From Alkalibacterium thalassium (GTDB lineage: Bacteria > Bacillota > Bacilli > Lactobacillales > Carnobacteriaceae_A), in NCBI RefSeq assembly GCF_900101165.1, contig NZ_FNFK01000001.1, forward strand, positions 1 to 64,000: a stretch of DNA of 64,000 nt, given 5' to 3'. This document shows, piece by piece, positions 25,753-37,446 of the stretch. The stretch's first letter is position 1. The number at the start of each line of letters is the position of its first letter. Position numbers and translations under genes: made by a program. The notes beneath the pieces are model-generated. The model worked only from the letters and a program-made list of their open reading frames with translations, was not told the DNA's origin and ran no database searches.

Positions 25753-26195
25753 AACAGATAAAATCACTGAAGATATGGCAGACTGGATCGAGGATCTGCT
25801 GAACGTTGCTGCAAAGAAATTATCTGTAGAGAATAATGCAGAAGTGTCGATTACAGTGGTATCTAATGAAAAGATCAGAGAGATCAACAGAGAATATCGG
25901 GATAAAGATAAAGTGACTGATGTCATCAGTTTTGCAATTGAAGATGATGAAGATGATGAAGATGATCTACTGAAAGAGTTCGATATGGAAGGCATCACCA
26001 TTCCTAGAGATCTGGGAGATATATTCATATCATATGACAAAGCGGTAGAACAGGCTGAAGAATACGGTCATTCTGTAGAAAGAGAGCTTGGTTTCCTGAT
26101 GGTCCATGGTTTTCTTCACCTTAACGGGTACGATCATATGACAGACGAAGATGAAAAGAGAATGTTTGCACTACAAGAGGAGATATTGAAAGAAT

Positions 26196-26212
<17 letters not shown>
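25730..26212 (+). CDS. ybeY: Endoribonuclease YbeY (rRNA maturation factor)
   Basis: A 160-residue zinc endoribonuclease for 16S rRNA 3'-end maturation and ribosome quality control. The metal motif HGFLHLNGYDH gives H126, H130 and H136. An unusual acidic insert (EDDEDDEDDL, 71-80) lies before the conserved LGDIFIS block. The ATG at 25730 lies inside the end of phoH; an earlier in-frame start at 25709 is not supported. It overlaps dgkA by 17 bp. Confidence 0.95.
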
Positions 26213-27923
<1,711 letters not shown>

Positions 27924-27948
27924 TTAAGTTGATTAAGAAGGTGACCGA

Positions 27949-28725
27949 GTGTCTCAGTTAGAAGAAGTTGAAGGCCTGGTCCTGTCTGTTAGGAAGCACA
28001 GAGAACGGGATTACCTGGTCAAGCTGTTTACTGACCGATACGGAAAGCTCATGTTTTTTGTACGAGGGACAAAGAATCCTAACTTTAAACTGCGGTCTGC
28101 CATTCAGCCTTTTGCAAGAGCAAGTTTTATTGCAGATATCAGAAGCGAAGGGCTGAGCTTTATTCGGGATGCAAAAAATGTGCAGTCTTACACCTCTGTT
28201 CAGACAGATATTTTCAAGACGGCTTATGCGACCTATATCGCTCAACTCGCAGATGCAGCGCTTGAAGACCGTAAGGCAGACCCTCTTTTGTTTGAACAGC
28301 TTCTGACTGGAATGGATAGGTTCGAAGAGGATTTTGATCCTGAGATCATTATGAATATTTTCGAGATCCGTTTTTTCAGGTATTTCGGGGTCATGCCTGA
28401 GTTTAGAGGATGTGTCTTCTGTGGATTGACGGATGGGCCGTTTGACTACTCAAGCAGACACCATGGGCTGCTGTGTCCAAAGCATTTTCATGAAGATGAA
28501 CGGCGGCTGCATGCATCTCCCAAGGCGATCCATTTCATCCGTCTATTTTCTGTTGTATCGTTTGACAAGATTAATACTATATCTTTAAAGCAAGAGACTA
28601 AAACTGAGATTCAGAGAGTGATCGACATTCTCTATGACGAACTGGTCGGATTGAATCTTAAAAGCAAACGATTTATCAAAAAAATGCATCAGTGGGAGAA
28701 TCTGCTTAAACGTGAGGAAGATTAA
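27949..28725 (+). CDS. recO: DNA repair protein RecO
   Basis: A 258-residue recombination mediator that loads RecA with RecR at gaps. The N-terminal OB fold (about 1-80) starts with EEVEGLVLSVRKHRERDYLV. The C-terminal helical domain contains a zinc-ribbon-like CVFCG near 152-156 and LLCPKH near 173-178. The start is a GTG after AAGAAGGTGACCGA. It is the last conserved gene of the phoH-era operon, the usual era-recO order. Confidence 0.94.
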   Translation: MSQLEEVEGLVLSVRKHRERDYLVKLFTDRYGKLMFFVRGTKNPNFKLRSAIQPFARASFIADIRSEGLSFIRDAKNVQSYTSVQTDIFKTAYATYIAQLADAALEDRKADPLLFEQLLTGMDRFEEDFDPEIIMNIFEIRFFRYFGVMPEFRGCVFCGLTDGPFDYSSRHHGLLCPKHFHEDERRLHASPKAIHFIRLFSVVSFDKINTISLKQETKTEIQRVIDILYDELVGLNLKSKRFIKKMHQWENLLKREED

Positions 28726-28877
28726 ATGAATGGATCGGACGGACAGCTATTGTTATTCTGGCCTGGGTCGGGATTCTTTATCTGCTGGTCCAGATTAGAC
28801 GTATTACTTTACCCCATCGACTGGCCAATCTGCTTGCGGAACATAAACTGAAAGTTAATATAGCAAGAGAGAATTAG
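28716..28877 (+). CDS. Possible membrane microprotein without a clear start codon
   Basis: Right after recO a frame encodes about 50 residues (NEWIGRTAIVILAWVGILYL, then LVQIRRITLPHRL..) ending at TAG 28877. It has one membrane helix and a basic tail. No ATG, GTG or TTG lies in this frame after the stop at 28713; an ATG at 28726 is one base out of frame, as if one base were lost. It may be a frameshifted relic, or the product may start at an unusual codon. Function is unknown. Confidence 0.35.
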   Translation, partial: GRLNEWIGRTAIVILAWVGILYLLVQIRRITLPHRLANLLAEHKLKVNIAREN

Positions 28878-28902
28878 CATGCATTATCGAACAAGATTTG
28901 GT

Positions 28903-28930
28903 TTGACAATTTTAAAAGTTATTGTAAGAT
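28903..28930 (+). promoter_or_regulatory. Sigma-A promoter of the glyQS T-box leader
   Basis: TTGACA (28903-28908), 16-bp spacer, TAAGAT (28925-28930). Confidence 0.75.
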
Positions 28931-28939
28931 AGAGTAATA

Positions 28940-29152
28940 AGTGAAGCACATTGATAGAAGGAGTAACGAGTCTAGTCTTTATTAGCGACCATGGGACGGT
29001 GTAAGCCATGGAAGACGGTCTGGTGAAGGGCATCTGGAGTGCGATGATATAAAGTGCTGACTCGTTTTTTCGGGTCAGAAATAGGGTGGAACCGCGAGAA
29101 GACTCGTCCCTATACTGATGGCTGTCTGTCAGTATAGAGCCGAGTTTTTTTA
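28940..29152 (+). promoter_or_regulatory. Glycyl T-box leader upstream of glyQ
   Basis: The AGTAACGAG element near 28965 begins Stem I. The conserved T-box AGGGTGGAACCGCG is at 29083-29096 and is followed by a competing terminator. A GGC triplet at 29029-29031 in the expected Stem I region is the likely glycine specifier (inference from the downstream gene). Uncharged tRNA-Gly should bind and favour the antiterminator, raising glyQS expression when glycine charging falls. Confidence 0.92.
29101..29151 (+). terminator. T-box controlled terminator
   Basis: GACTCG and CTATACTGA pair with TCAGTATAG and CGAGT (GACTCG/CGAGTT ends), followed by TTTTTTT. Confidence 0.92.
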
Positions 29153-29181
29153 TATGCATCATTAAAAAGGAGAGTCATATT

Positions 29182-30111
29182 ATGGAAAAAGCAAGAACCT
29201 TTCAGGATATTATCCTGACCCTGCAGCAGTTCTGGTCAGATGAGGGCTGTATGCTCATGCAGGCATACGATACTGAAAAAGGAGCAGGAACGATGAGTCC
29301 TTATACCTTTCTCAGAGCAATTGGGCCAGAGCCTTGGAATGCGGCTTATGTTGAACCTTCACGTCGCCCGGCGGATGGCCGTTATGGTGAGAATCCAAAC
29401 CGTCTGTATCAGCATCATCAGTTTCAGGTGGTCATGAAGCCTTCGCCTGAAAACATTCAGGAGCTGTATCTGGACAGTCTCAGAGCCCTAGGGATCGATC
29501 CACTGAAACATGACATCCGTTTCGTTGAAGACAACTGGGAAAACCCGTCTCTAGGCTGTGCCGGTCTTGGTTGGGAAGTCTGGCTGGATGGCATGGAAGT
29601 GACACAGTTTACCTACTTCCAACAAGTCGGCGGCCTTGAAGTCGATGCAGTCACAAGTGAGTTGACATACGGGCTTGAACGACTGGCCTCATATATTCAG
29701 GATGTTGAAAATGTCTATGATATTGACTGGGCACCTGGAGTGAAATACGGGGAAATCTTCAAGCAACCGGAATACGAGCATTCTGCCTATTCCTTCGATC
29801 ACAGTGATACGGCCTTTCTCTTCTCTCAGTTCCAAGCTTTCGAGAAGGAAGCACTGAAGCAAATTGAAAATAACTTGGCTCATCCGGCTTATGATTATGT
29901 ATTAAAATGCAGTCACGCATTTAACTTGCTGGATGCCAGAGGGGCTGTCTCTGCAACTGACCGCCCGGATTATTTAAAAAGAATCCGCCATATGGCTAGA
30001 CTCATTGCGAAGTCTTTCTTGCAGGAACGGGCAAAACTGTCATTCCCTCTAATTGGAGAAGCAGAGGCAGGAAAATGGATCGAAAAATATGGCGAAAAGG
30101 AGGACAAGTAA
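29182..30111 (+). CDS. glyQ: Glycyl-tRNA synthetase alpha subunit
   Basis: The 309-residue catalytic subunit of the bacterial alpha2beta2 GlyRS; it activates glycine with ATP. The conserved start [19 protein letters not shown] and the motif-rich [18 protein letters not shown]-type block (about 57-74) are present. It follows AAAAGGAGAGTCATATT, and its stop codon is immediately followed by the glyS ATG. Confidence 0.98.
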   Translation: MEKARTFQDIILTLQQFWSDEGCMLMQAYDTEKGAGTMSPYTFLRAIGPEPWNAAYVEPSRRPADGRYGENPNRLYQHHQFQVVMKPSPENIQELYLDSLRALGIDPLKHDIRFVEDNWENPSLGCAGLGWEVWLDGMEVTQFTYFQQVGGLEVDAVTSELTYGLERLASYIQDVENVYDIDWAPGVKYGEIFKQPEYEHSAYSFDHSDTAFLFSQFQAFEKEALKQIENNLAHPAYDYVLKCSHAFNLLDARGAVSATDRPDYLKRIRHMARLIAKSFLQERAKLSFPLIGEAEAGKWIEKYGEKEDK

Positions 30112-32196
30112 ATGACTCATTCATTATTACTTGAAATCGGACTGGAAGATATGCCGGCGAAAGTCATTGTTCCGGCTGCCGAACAGCTTAAAGACAAAGT
30201 CAGTGTGCATTTTAAAGACCATGACATGTCATTTGATTCTATACAAGTATTCAATACACCTAGACGTCTGGCAGTTAAAATTGAAGGTCTGGCTGAAGGA
30301 CAGAAAGATAAGACAGAATCTGTTAAAGGTCCGGCTAAACGCATCGCTCTGGATGACGAAGGCAACTGGACTAAAGCCGCGATTGGTTTCACTCGTGGCC
30401 AGCAGGCATCCATTGATGACATTACTTTTAAGACGATCAAAGGTGAAGAGTACGTCTTCGTAGAAAAACATATAAAAGGCTTATCTGCAGAAGAAGTCAT
30501 ACAGAAACTCGAAGGAGTGCTCCCGTCACTGTCGTTCCCAGTATCCATGAAGTGGGGCACGCACAGTTACCGTTACATCCGTCCAGTCCACTGGCTGACA
30601 GTTCTATTAGATGAAAAAGTTGTCGATATGACCTTGTTTGATGTCCCTTCAGGTAGAGAGACTAGAGGTCACCGCTTCCTGGGACAGGCTGTTACCTTGG
30701 ACCATGCGAATGACTATCAGGCCCGCTTGAAGGAAGAGCATGTGCTTGTCGACCGTAATGAGCGTCAGGCCCTGATCATCAGTCAGATTCAGGCTTTATG
30801 TACCGACAACAACTGGAAAGATCCTCTGGATAATAAAGAACTGCTTGAAGAAGTAACAGACCTTGTTGAATATCCAACAGCGTTTTACGGCTCTTTCAGT
30901 GACGAGTATCTTGTTGTACCTGAAAAAGTTCTTGAAACGGCAATGGCTGATCATCAGCGTTATTTCCCAGTCAGACTGGATGACGATCAGGCCAAATTTC
31001 TCCCTTATTTCATCGCGGTTAGAAATGGGAATGCTGAATATATCGAGAAGGTCAGAAAAGGAAATGAAAAAGTGCTGAGTGCACGACTGGCAGATGCTGC
31101 TTTCTTTTACGATGAAGACAGAAAGCTGTCTATTGATGACTTTGTCAATAAACTGTCGACTGTATCTTTCCATGAAAAGCTCGGATCACTGTACGACAAG
31201 CAAGAACGTCTGACAGCTATTGCTCATCTGCTGGCTCCTTACTTCGACATGACTGACGAACAGATCGGTCTAATAGAACGTACCGGTATGATGGCCAAGT
31301 TTGACCTCGTCACGCAGACGGTCAACGAATTCACTTCTCTTCAGGGAGACATTGCAGGTATATTTGCTGCTGAAAGAGGGGAAGACAGGCAAATTGCTGA
31401 TGCGCTTTCCGAGCAGTATCTGCCTAAGAGTACAGACGGGAGACTGCCTGAAACGAAACTTGGCGCGCTCATTTCCGCAGCTGATAAACTGGACTCTCTG
31501 CTGTCATTCTTTTCTGTCGATATGATTCCGTCCGGTTCTAATGACCCGTTTGCTTTAAGAAGACAGGCCATGGGAATTGTGAGAATCTTCAAGGCGTTCA
31601 ATGTGTCTGTTCAGCTGGATAAGCTGATCAATGCAATTGCAGAAACGGTTATCTCTGTAGAAACTAAGGCTTCTTACATGCAGAATACACCTGTCGTGAT
31701 CGACTTCATCAAAGACCGCGTGGACCAGTTGCTGTCAGGTGAAGAAGGACTGAGCGAGGATTATGATGTCCGTCAAGCGGTACTGGAATCTAATCAGACA
31801 GATATCCTTGCTCTCATTGATCATGCTGGCGTACTGACTTATCAGAAAAAACAGCCTGGATTTAAAGCAGTGGTCGAATCTTTGACACGGGTATCCAACC
31901 TGGCTGAAAAAGCTGATGATGAATGTTCCATATCAACTGACCTCTTTGAAACACAGAGTGAGAAGAACTTATACGAAGCATTGCTGAAGGCTGAAGAGCT
32001 TATGTCAGAAGATTTAAATGCGGACCAGCAGTGGCAGGTTTTTGCTGAACTCCATCCAGTGATCGATGACTTCTTTGATCATACGATGGTGATGGCAGAA
32101 GATACATCTGTTCGAAACAATCGCCTGGCTCTGTTGAAAAGAATCGATGATCTTTCAAGTGGCTTTGCCCGTTTTGACAGACTGGTTATTAAATAA
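30112..32196 (+). CDS. glyS: Glycyl-tRNA synthetase beta subunit
   Basis: A 694-residue subunit with tRNA-binding, editing-like and anticodon-recognition parts. The start THSLLLEIGLEDMPAKVI and the FNTPRRLAVKIEGLAEGQ-type block near 46 are typical, and the C-terminal ALERYLLAL-like DALR domain is seen near 580-690. The gap to glyQ is zero bases, so coupled translation is likely. The pair is controlled by the upstream T-box. Confidence 0.97.
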   Translation: MTHSLLLEIGLEDMPAKVIVPAAEQLKDKVSVHFKDHDMSFDSIQVFNTPRRLAVKIEGLAEGQKDKTESVKGPAKRIALDDEGNWTKAAIGFTRGQQASIDDITFKTIKGEEYVFVEKHIKGLSAEEVIQKLEGVLPSLSFPVSMKWGTHSYRYIRPVHWLTVLLDEKVVDMTLFDVPSGRETRGHRFLGQAVTLDHANDYQARLKEEHVLVDRNERQALIISQIQALCTDNNWKDPLDNKELLEEVTDLVEYPTAFYGSFSDEYLVVPEKVLETAMADHQRYFPVRLDDDQAKFLPYFIAVRNGNAEYIEKVRKGNEKVLSARLADAAFFYDEDRKLSIDDFVNKLSTVSFHEKLGSLYDKQERLTAIAHLLAPYFDMTDEQIGLIERTGMMAKFDLVTQTVNEFTSLQGDIAGIFAAERGEDRQIADALSEQYLPKSTDGRLPETKLGALISAADKLDSLLSFFSVDMIPSGSNDPFALRRQAMGIVRIFKAFNVSVQLDKLINAIAETVISVETKASYMQNTPVVIDFIKDRVDQLLSGEEGLSEDYDVRQAVLESNQTDILALIDHAGVLTYQKKQPGFKAVVESLTRVSNLAEKADDECSISTDLFETQSEKNLYEALLKAEELMSEDLNADQQWQVFAELHPVIDDFFDHTMVMAEDTSVRNNRLALLKRIDDLSSGFARFDRLVIK

Positions 32197-32208
32197 TATA
32201 TGTTTCAC

Positions 32209-32240
32209 AGAAGGCAGTAAGTGATGACGCTGCCTTCTTT
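32209..32240 (+). terminator. Terminator of glyQS
   Basis: AGAAGGCAG pairs with CTGCCTTCT, followed by TTCTGTTT. Confidence 0.8.
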
Positions 32241-32276
32241 CTGTTTATCAGTTTCAACAAAGAAGGAGACGAACTT

Positions 32277-33989
32277 ATGCTTAAACGATTTTTTTCTTAC
32301 TACGCACCTTACAAAGCGCTGTTTACACTGGACTTTTCTGCAGCCATCATCGTAGCTATGCTTGAGCTGGCTTTTCCCATTATGGTCCAGCAAGTCGTAG
32401 ATTCCATTCTGCCAACCGGAAACTGGTCTTTGATCATCATCGTTTCCATTGGCCTGCTTGGTGTCTATGCGATCAATACAATTCTGCATTATGTGGTGAC
32501 CTATTATGGACATAAGCTGGGTACGAATATTGAAACGGACATGCGTAGAGATCTTTATAACCACCTTCAGAAGCAGTCATTTTCTTATTTCGATAACCGT
32601 GAAACAGGTAAGCTGATCACACGTCTGACATCGGACTTGTTTGAAATAGCGGAAGTTGCCCATCATGGACCGGAAGACATTTTTATTACTCTCTTCACAT
32701 TGACCGGGGCTTTTATACTGATGATGACTGTCCATGTGCCTCTTGCAGTGATGACGTTCGTTTTAGTACCCTTCATTGCGCTAGCCGTTGCTTACTTCAA
32801 CAAGCGGATGACACAAGTCAATACACGCATCTATGATGATCTGGCTGGTTTTAGTGCCGGAATCGAAGAGTCGGTCGGCGGAATCCGGGTCGTACAGGCC
32901 TTTTCAAATGAAGGTTATGAACTAGGACGGTTCCAGGAGCTGAACCAGGCTTACCGAAAATCGAAATATTTATTCTATAAAATGATGGCAGTTAGCCACT
33001 CCTACAATTATTTTCTCATGCGTCTGATCAGTCTGTTTGCGCTTTTCTTCGGCGCTTACTTTACGATTCAAGGTGAAATCAGTTATGGCGATCTAGTGGC
33101 GTTTATTTTATTTGCTAATGTCTTTGTCAGACCAATTGAAAAGGTCAACACGATGATCGAAAGCTATCCGAAAGGCTTTGCTGGCTTCAAACGTCTGCTT
33201 GAGGAAATGGGGATCAGACCGGAAGTTCAAAATTCTCCAGATGCAGTGGAAGTGGAGTCTCTAAAAGGAGATATTGTCTATTCAGACGTCTCGTTCAGCT
33301 ACGAAGAGAATCAGTCAATTCTGAATGATATCAATCTGACAATAAAAGCTGGGGAAACCATTGCATTTGTTGGTCCGAGTGGTGCAGGTAAAACCACTAT
33401 CTGTAATCTACTTCCACGTTTTTATGACATTGACAGTGGAACGATAACTATCGACGGTTATTCGATAAAAGATATTACTTTGAATTCACTGAGAGAACAG
33501 ATCGGCGTCGTTCAGCAGGATGTCTTCCTTTTCCCTGGAACAATCAAGGAGAACATTCTATATGGTAAACTGGATGCTACAGATGAAGAGGTGTATAATG
33601 CCGTCAGAATGGCGAATCTGGTTGATGTAGTGGAGCAGCTTCCTAGAGGTCTGGAGACAGTCATCGGAGAGAGGGGAGTTAAACTTTCTGGGGGACAGAA
33701 GCAGCGGCTTTCTATTGCCCGTATGTTTCTGAAGAACCCTCCGATTCTGATCCTGGACGAAGCAACGTCTGCACTGGATACCGAAACGGAACAGGCTATT
33801 CAGGAAGCTTTGGATTCCTTATCAAAAGGTCGAACGACTCTGATCATCGCCCACCGTTTGGCTACCATCAAGAATGCTGATAGAATAGTAGTAGTTACAT
33901 CAAAAGGCATTGAAGAACAAGGAAGCCACGATGAGCTGATTGCTCAGGAAGGGGCATACAAAGCCTTATATGATGCACAATTTTCTTAA
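32277..33989 (+). CDS. ABC exporter half-transporter (multidrug/lipid type)
   Basis: A 570-residue fused permease-ATPase that should act as a dimer. Six membrane helices lie in residues 15-300. The ATPase has Walker A GPSGAGKTT (from about 366), signature LSGGQKQR (near 468) and Walker B ILILDEATSALD (near 488-499), all intact. Substrate is unknown. It follows AAGGAGACGAACTT. It precedes niaR by 10 bp, so the two may be cotranscribed, but the families are not functionally linked. Confidence 0.93.
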   Translation: MLKRFFSYYAPYKALFTLDFSAAIIVAMLELAFPIMVQQVVDSILPTGNWSLIIIVSIGLLGVYAINTILHYVVTYYGHKLGTNIETDMRRDLYNHLQKQSFSYFDNRETGKLITRLTSDLFEIAEVAHHGPEDIFITLFTLTGAFILMMTVHVPLAVMTFVLVPFIALAVAYFNKRMTQVNTRIYDDLAGFSAGIEESVGGIRVVQAFSNEGYELGRFQELNQAYRKSKYLFYKMMAVSHSYNYFLMRLISLFALFFGAYFTIQGEISYGDLVAFILFANVFVRPIEKVNTMIESYPKGFAGFKRLLEEMGIRPEVQNSPDAVEVESLKGDIVYSDVSFSYEENQSILNDINLTIKAGETIAFVGPSGAGKTTICNLLPRFYDIDSGTITIDGYSIKDITLNSLREQIGVVQQDVFLFPGTIKENILYGKLDATDEEVYNAVRMANLVDVVEQLPRGLETVIGERGVKLSGGQKQRLSIARMFLKNPPILILDEATSALDTETEQAIQEALDSLSKGRTTLIIAHRLATIKNADRIVVVTSKGIEEQGSHDELIAQEGAYKALYDAQFS

Positions 33990-34014
33990 AAAGCCATGAT
34001 TGGGAGTGAATGTT

Positions 34015-34527
34015 ATGGAAGCCGATGAAAGAAGACGAGTAATCAGAGACTATCTGGAACAGTCAGAGGAAGCTGTCGTAGCCCGCACACTCGCCTCGAA
34101 ATTTAATGTCAGTCGTCAGGTCATAGTTGGTGATATTGCTCTTCTTAGAGCTGCCGGTGCTGGAATCGTTTCTACCCCTAAAGGTTATATTATGCGCAGT
34201 CAGATCGATGAGGGGGTCAGTGAGGCAGTGGTATGTCAGCATTCTCCTGACGATACGAAAGAGGAACTCTATGCTATAGTCGATCTTGGCGGAGAAGTAA
34301 TCGATGTGACTGTGGAACATCCGATATATGGCTTGCTGAAGGGGGATCTGAATATTTCCAGCAGACTCGAGGCAGATGAATTCATATCAAAAGTCCAGGA
34401 CAATCCATCAGCACTGCTGAGCAATCTGACAGAAGGCCTCCATATACACACGATTAAAGCTAAAAACGAGGACCGATTACAAAAAATAAAGAAAGTTTTA
34501 GAAAGTAAAGGCTTTCTTTACCAGTAA
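34015..34527 (+). CDS. niaR: Niacin-responsive transcriptional repressor NiaR (3H domain)
   Basis: A 170-residue repressor of NAD-precursor genes. The N-terminal HTH_11 domain (about 1-60) contains ARTLASKFNVSRQVIVGDIA. The C-terminal 3H domain carries histidines in VEHPIYG (near 97-103) and GLHIHTI (near 138-144) expected to bind metal and niacin. The ATG at 34015 follows GGGAGTGAATGTT; the in-frame TTG at 34000 precedes that site. Directly downstream lie a palindromic operator and niaX, the likely target. Confidence 0.94.
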   Translation: MEADERRRVIRDYLEQSEEAVVARTLASKFNVSRQVIVGDIALLRAAGAGIVSTPKGYIMRSQIDEGVSEAVVCQHSPDDTKEELYAIVDLGGEVIDVTVEHPIYGLLKGDLNISSRLEADEFISKVQDNPSALLSNLTEGLHIHTIKAKNEDRLQKIKKVLESKGFLYQ

Positions 34528-34532
34528 GTGTA

Positions 34533-34560
34533 TTGACAATATCTCTTGAATTGGTATACT
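34533..34560 (+). promoter_or_regulatory. niaX promoter
   Basis: TTGACA (34533-34538), 16-bp spacer, TATACT (34555-34560). Confidence 0.8.
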
Positions 34561-34562
34561 TA

Positions 34563-34582
34563 ACAGGTGTCATGACACCTGT
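34563..34582. promoter_or_regulatory. NiaR operator, perfect 20-bp palindrome
   Basis: ACAGGTGTCATGACACCTGT begins two bases after the -10 element. It matches the ACAGGTGT..ACACCTGT style of NiaR sites, and NiaR is encoded just upstream. Binding near +1 would block niaX transcription when niacin is plentiful. Confidence 0.88.
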
Positions 34583-34602
34583 ATACATACTAATTTTAGG
34601 GG

Positions 34603-35172
34603 ATGTTTATCATTAGAAAGACAAATACATTAAGAATGACCGTAACTGCCTTGCTGACCGCGATAGCTATTGCGATTCCGATAGTCATGCCTATTAAAGT
34701 TCTAATCGAACCGGCTTCCTTTACCTTAGCCAGTCACGTTCCGATTTTCTTTGCCATGTTCTTGTCACCAGCAATTGCAGCAGCCGTGTCATTAGGTTCG
34801 GCTGTAGGCTTTTTACTGGCAGGTTTTCCAATAGTTATTACGATGCGTGCCATGAGTCATGTTGTATTCGCATTGGTCGGAGCGCTGTATCTTCGCGGGA
34901 AAAGAGAAGAGCTTTTAAGTTCTCCGGTCAAAAGCGTGTTCTTCTCTTTCTGGATCGCTCTAGTACATGCTCTGGCTGAAGTCCTTGTTGTTTCCGTATT
35001 CTTCTTTGGTCTTGCGCCGGGCGGAACCTACCAGGACGGCTTTTTCTATGCAGTATTTATGCTTGTCGGTGTAGGTACCGTCATTCATAGTATGGTGGAT
35101 TTCTTTATCACCCAAGTTGTATGGAAGAGTTTAGGCAAACGAATGAATCAGATTGCTGTAAAAGTCAGCTGA
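34603..35172 (+). CDS. niaX: ECF transporter S component, niacin-specific
   Basis: A 189-residue substrate-binding membrane subunit with six hydrophobic segments that works with a shared energising module encoded elsewhere. The substrate is predicted as niacin from the NiaR operator and neighbour gene; MTVTALLTAIAIAIPIVMPI near 12-31 is typical of S components. The annotated ATG at 34603 directly abuts GGGG; no better-placed start is seen before the ATG at 34636, so the N-terminus is uncertain. Confidence 0.88.
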   Translation: MFIIRKTNTLRMTVTALLTAIAIAIPIVMPIKVLIEPASFTLASHVPIFFAMFLSPAIAAAVSLGSAVGFLLAGFPIVITMRAMSHVVFALVGALYLRGKREELLSSPVKSVFFSFWIALVHALAEVLVVSVFFFGLAPGGTYQDGFFYAVFMLVGVGTVIHSMVDFFITQVVWKSLGKRMNQIAVKVS

Positions 35173-35194
35173 TACAGATGATTGAATAACAGTT

Positions 35195-35244
35195 AATGAT
35201 CGTTGGAGGATCTGTTTACAGATTTTATTCGACGATCATTTTTT
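35195..35244 (+). terminator. Terminator of niaX
   Basis: AATGATCGT (35195-35203) pairs with ACGATCATT (35232-35240), with an inner ATCTGT/ACAGAT stem, then TTTT. Confidence 0.92.
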
Positions 35245-35554
35245 GTCTCTAATGGAAATGGGTGCAGTCCACACACTGTAATCGTATGTAAACTGAATTA
35301 TCAGGCCTAAGGATGTACTTTAATACCATATATGGACGTAACCTTCAATGCTGGAGATACTATCTTGTTTGTAACAATAGAAATTTTTATTTTGTATCTC
35401 TACTTGACGATTTAGAATTGGAAATGATTAGGTTTTCCTTTTACAACGTGCTTACATTTACAATTTCACTTTGTTTTGGTATACTTATGTTTGATTATTA
35501 TAGGGGTAGTGTGTCTATCCATTAAAAGACTTTTTTGTCGAAGGGGGATGGCTA
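35245..35554. other. Intergenic region upstream of dnaG
   Basis: About 310 bp of AT-rich sequence. Apart from the promoter at 35457-35485 no feature is supported. A 70-codon open frame at 35313-35525 has no ribosome site and atypical composition. Confidence 0.5.
35457..35485 (+). promoter_or_regulatory. Probable promoter of dnaG-rpoD
   Basis: TTTACA (35457-35462), 17-bp spacer, TATACT (35480-35485), about 70 bp upstream of dnaG. Confidence 0.65.
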
Positions 35555-37420
35555 GTGAGCAGGATTCCAGAAGAAACCATTCAGTCGATCCGGGAGAAGA
35601 CTGATATTGTTCAGATTATTTCCCAGTATCTGCAGTTAAGGAAGTCAGGTCAGAACTATTTTGCATCCTGTCCGTTCCACGATGACAAGACGCCTTCATT
35701 TTCTGTCAGTGAGAAGAAGCAGATCTATCATTGCTTCAGCTGTGGAAGAGGCGGGAATGTCTTCAGCTTCCTCCAGGAAATGGAAGGCTTGTCTTTTGTT
35801 GAAGCGGTAGGGAAAACTGCTGAGCTGGCTGATGTGCCGATCGATTTCACTCTGATTGACCGAGCAAGGGAGTCAGCGCCAGATCCGGATTCGATGCAGG
35901 CAAAGTTACTGGCTGTCTACGAAAAAGCGGAGTATTTTTATCATCACCTACTCGTTAATACGCAGACGGGTGAAGAAGCTTACCGTTACCTTCTTGATAG
36001 AGGAATGACTAAGGAGAGCATCGAGACCTTTAAAATCGGGTTTTCTCCTCCTAAAAGAGAAGCACTGAAACTATATCTCGATAATGAAGGATTGAACGAT
36101 CCGGAGCTGTTGAAAAAATCCGGTCTGTTTTCTGACCGGGAGGATGATGTTTTTCTTGACCGCTTTTCCAACCGGATTCTGTTCCCAATAAATAATGCAA
36201 AAGGGCAGACGGTCGCATTTTCTGGTCGTGCCTTTATGGAGCAGTCCGGCAATTACCGGACTGCAAAATATATGAATAGCCCGGAAACAGATCTGTTCAA
36301 TAAACGACGGGTACTGTTCAATTACGATAAAGCCCGTGCATCGATCCGCCGCGAAAATGAAGTCATTCTTTTTGAAGGGTTTATGGATGTCATATCAGCC
36401 TGGCAGGCGGGAGTCAAAAACGGGATCGCGTCGATGGGAACAAGTCTAACAGAAGAACAGATCTCCGTACTTGATAAAGTGACCGATCATGTGGTCATTG
36501 CTTATGATGGGGATGATGCCGGACTTGAAGCAACTAAGCGGGCGACAGATTTCATCAGCAAGGATACACATTTTACCATGGAGATAGCGACCTTTCCTGA
36601 GAAACTTGATCCGGATGATTATATTCAGACCAAAGGAATAGAAGCTTTTCAGGATTTTCTGAAACATGGCCGAGACACTCTGATGAGTTTCCTTATGGCT
36701 TACCACCGCAAAGGTCTCAATTTGAAAAATGAAAGTGAACGTCTGAAATATATTGAAATTGTGCTGAAAGAACTGGCTCGAGTGACCTCTGCAATTGAAC
36801 GGGAACTCTATCTTAAACAGCTTCAAGACGAATTCGATCTGTCTCTAGAGACATTGAAGGAACAGATGCATACCTTTGTGATCGAACAGCAGAACGAGCG
36901 TCGGGCTGAAAAGCGTAAAGAAGCAAGAGCGGACACTTCACCGGAGCCGGTCCAGTCTATCGTATTTCACCGGAACCAACCGAAAGAAACAGCGCTGATC
37001 CGGGCCGAAAAAAATCTTCTCCATCGTCTGTTTACTCTGGATGAAACTTGGACGATACTGAATAGTCAGGATAAAGAGCTGTCATTTTCAGATCAGGATC
37101 ATCAGGTGCTCTATCTGATGTATGATGAGTTTCACCATTCTCATGAAGACACGTCTCTGCAGTCGTTTCTTGACTTCCTTCCAGATGAACGTCTGAAAAG
37201 CAAGGCATCAGAAATTGCCTGGATATCTCTGAGTGAAGAAATAGCTCCTGGTGAAATTGAGGACTACTTGTCTGTGATCTGTGACAGGCAGCCGCTTGAA
37301 ACCAGACTTCAGTCAAAAAAAGAAGAACTGAAACTGGCTGAAAGAAATGGAGATAAACAGAAGCAGCAAGCACTAAGTTTTGAAATCATAAATATAATTA
37401 AACAAATGAAAAGCAATTAA
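35555..37420 (+). CDS. dnaG: DNA primase
   Basis: A 621-residue primase that makes RNA primers for replication. The N-terminal zinc-binding CHC2 domain has [11 protein letters not shown] and HCFSCGRGG (about 40-65). The RNA polymerase core with TOPRIM motif ([15 protein letters not shown], near 270-285) and a C-terminal helicase-interaction domain (about 450-621) follow. The start is a GTG after GAAGGGGGATGGCTA. It forms the conserved dnaG-rpoD operon. Confidence 0.97.
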   Translation: MSRIPEETIQSIREKTDIVQIISQYLQLRKSGQNYFASCPFHDDKTPSFSVSEKKQIYHCFSCGRGGNVFSFLQEMEGLSFVEAVGKTAELADVPIDFTLIDRARESAPDPDSMQAKLLAVYEKAEYFYHHLLVNTQTGEEAYRYLLDRGMTKESIETFKIGFSPPKREALKLYLDNEGLNDPELLKKSGLFSDREDDVFLDRFSNRILFPINNAKGQTVAFSGRAFMEQSGNYRTAKYMNSPETDLFNKRRVLFNYDKARASIRRENEVILFEGFMDVISAWQAGVKNGIASMGTSLTEEQISVLDKVTDHVVIAYDGDDAGLEATKRATDFISKDTHFTMEIATFPEKLDPDDYIQTKGIEAFQDFLKHGRDTLMSFLMAYHRKGLNLKNESERLKYIEIVLKELARVTSAIERELYLKQLQDEFDLSLETLKEQMHTFVIEQQNERRAEKRKEARADTSPEPVQSIVFHRNQPKETALIRAEKNLLHRLFTLDETWTILNSQDKELSFSDQDHQVLYLMYDEFHHSHEDTSLQSFLDFLPDERLKSKASEIAWISLSEEIAPGEIEDYLSVICDRQPLETRLQSKKEELKLAERNGDKQKQQALSFEIINIIKQMKSN

Positions 37421-37446
37421 CGATTAATCAGGAGGCATGTCAGTAT

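Noticed and set aside
35313-35525. A 70-codon frame upstream of dnaG
   Set aside because: No ribosome site, odd composition, and it covers the dnaG promoter.
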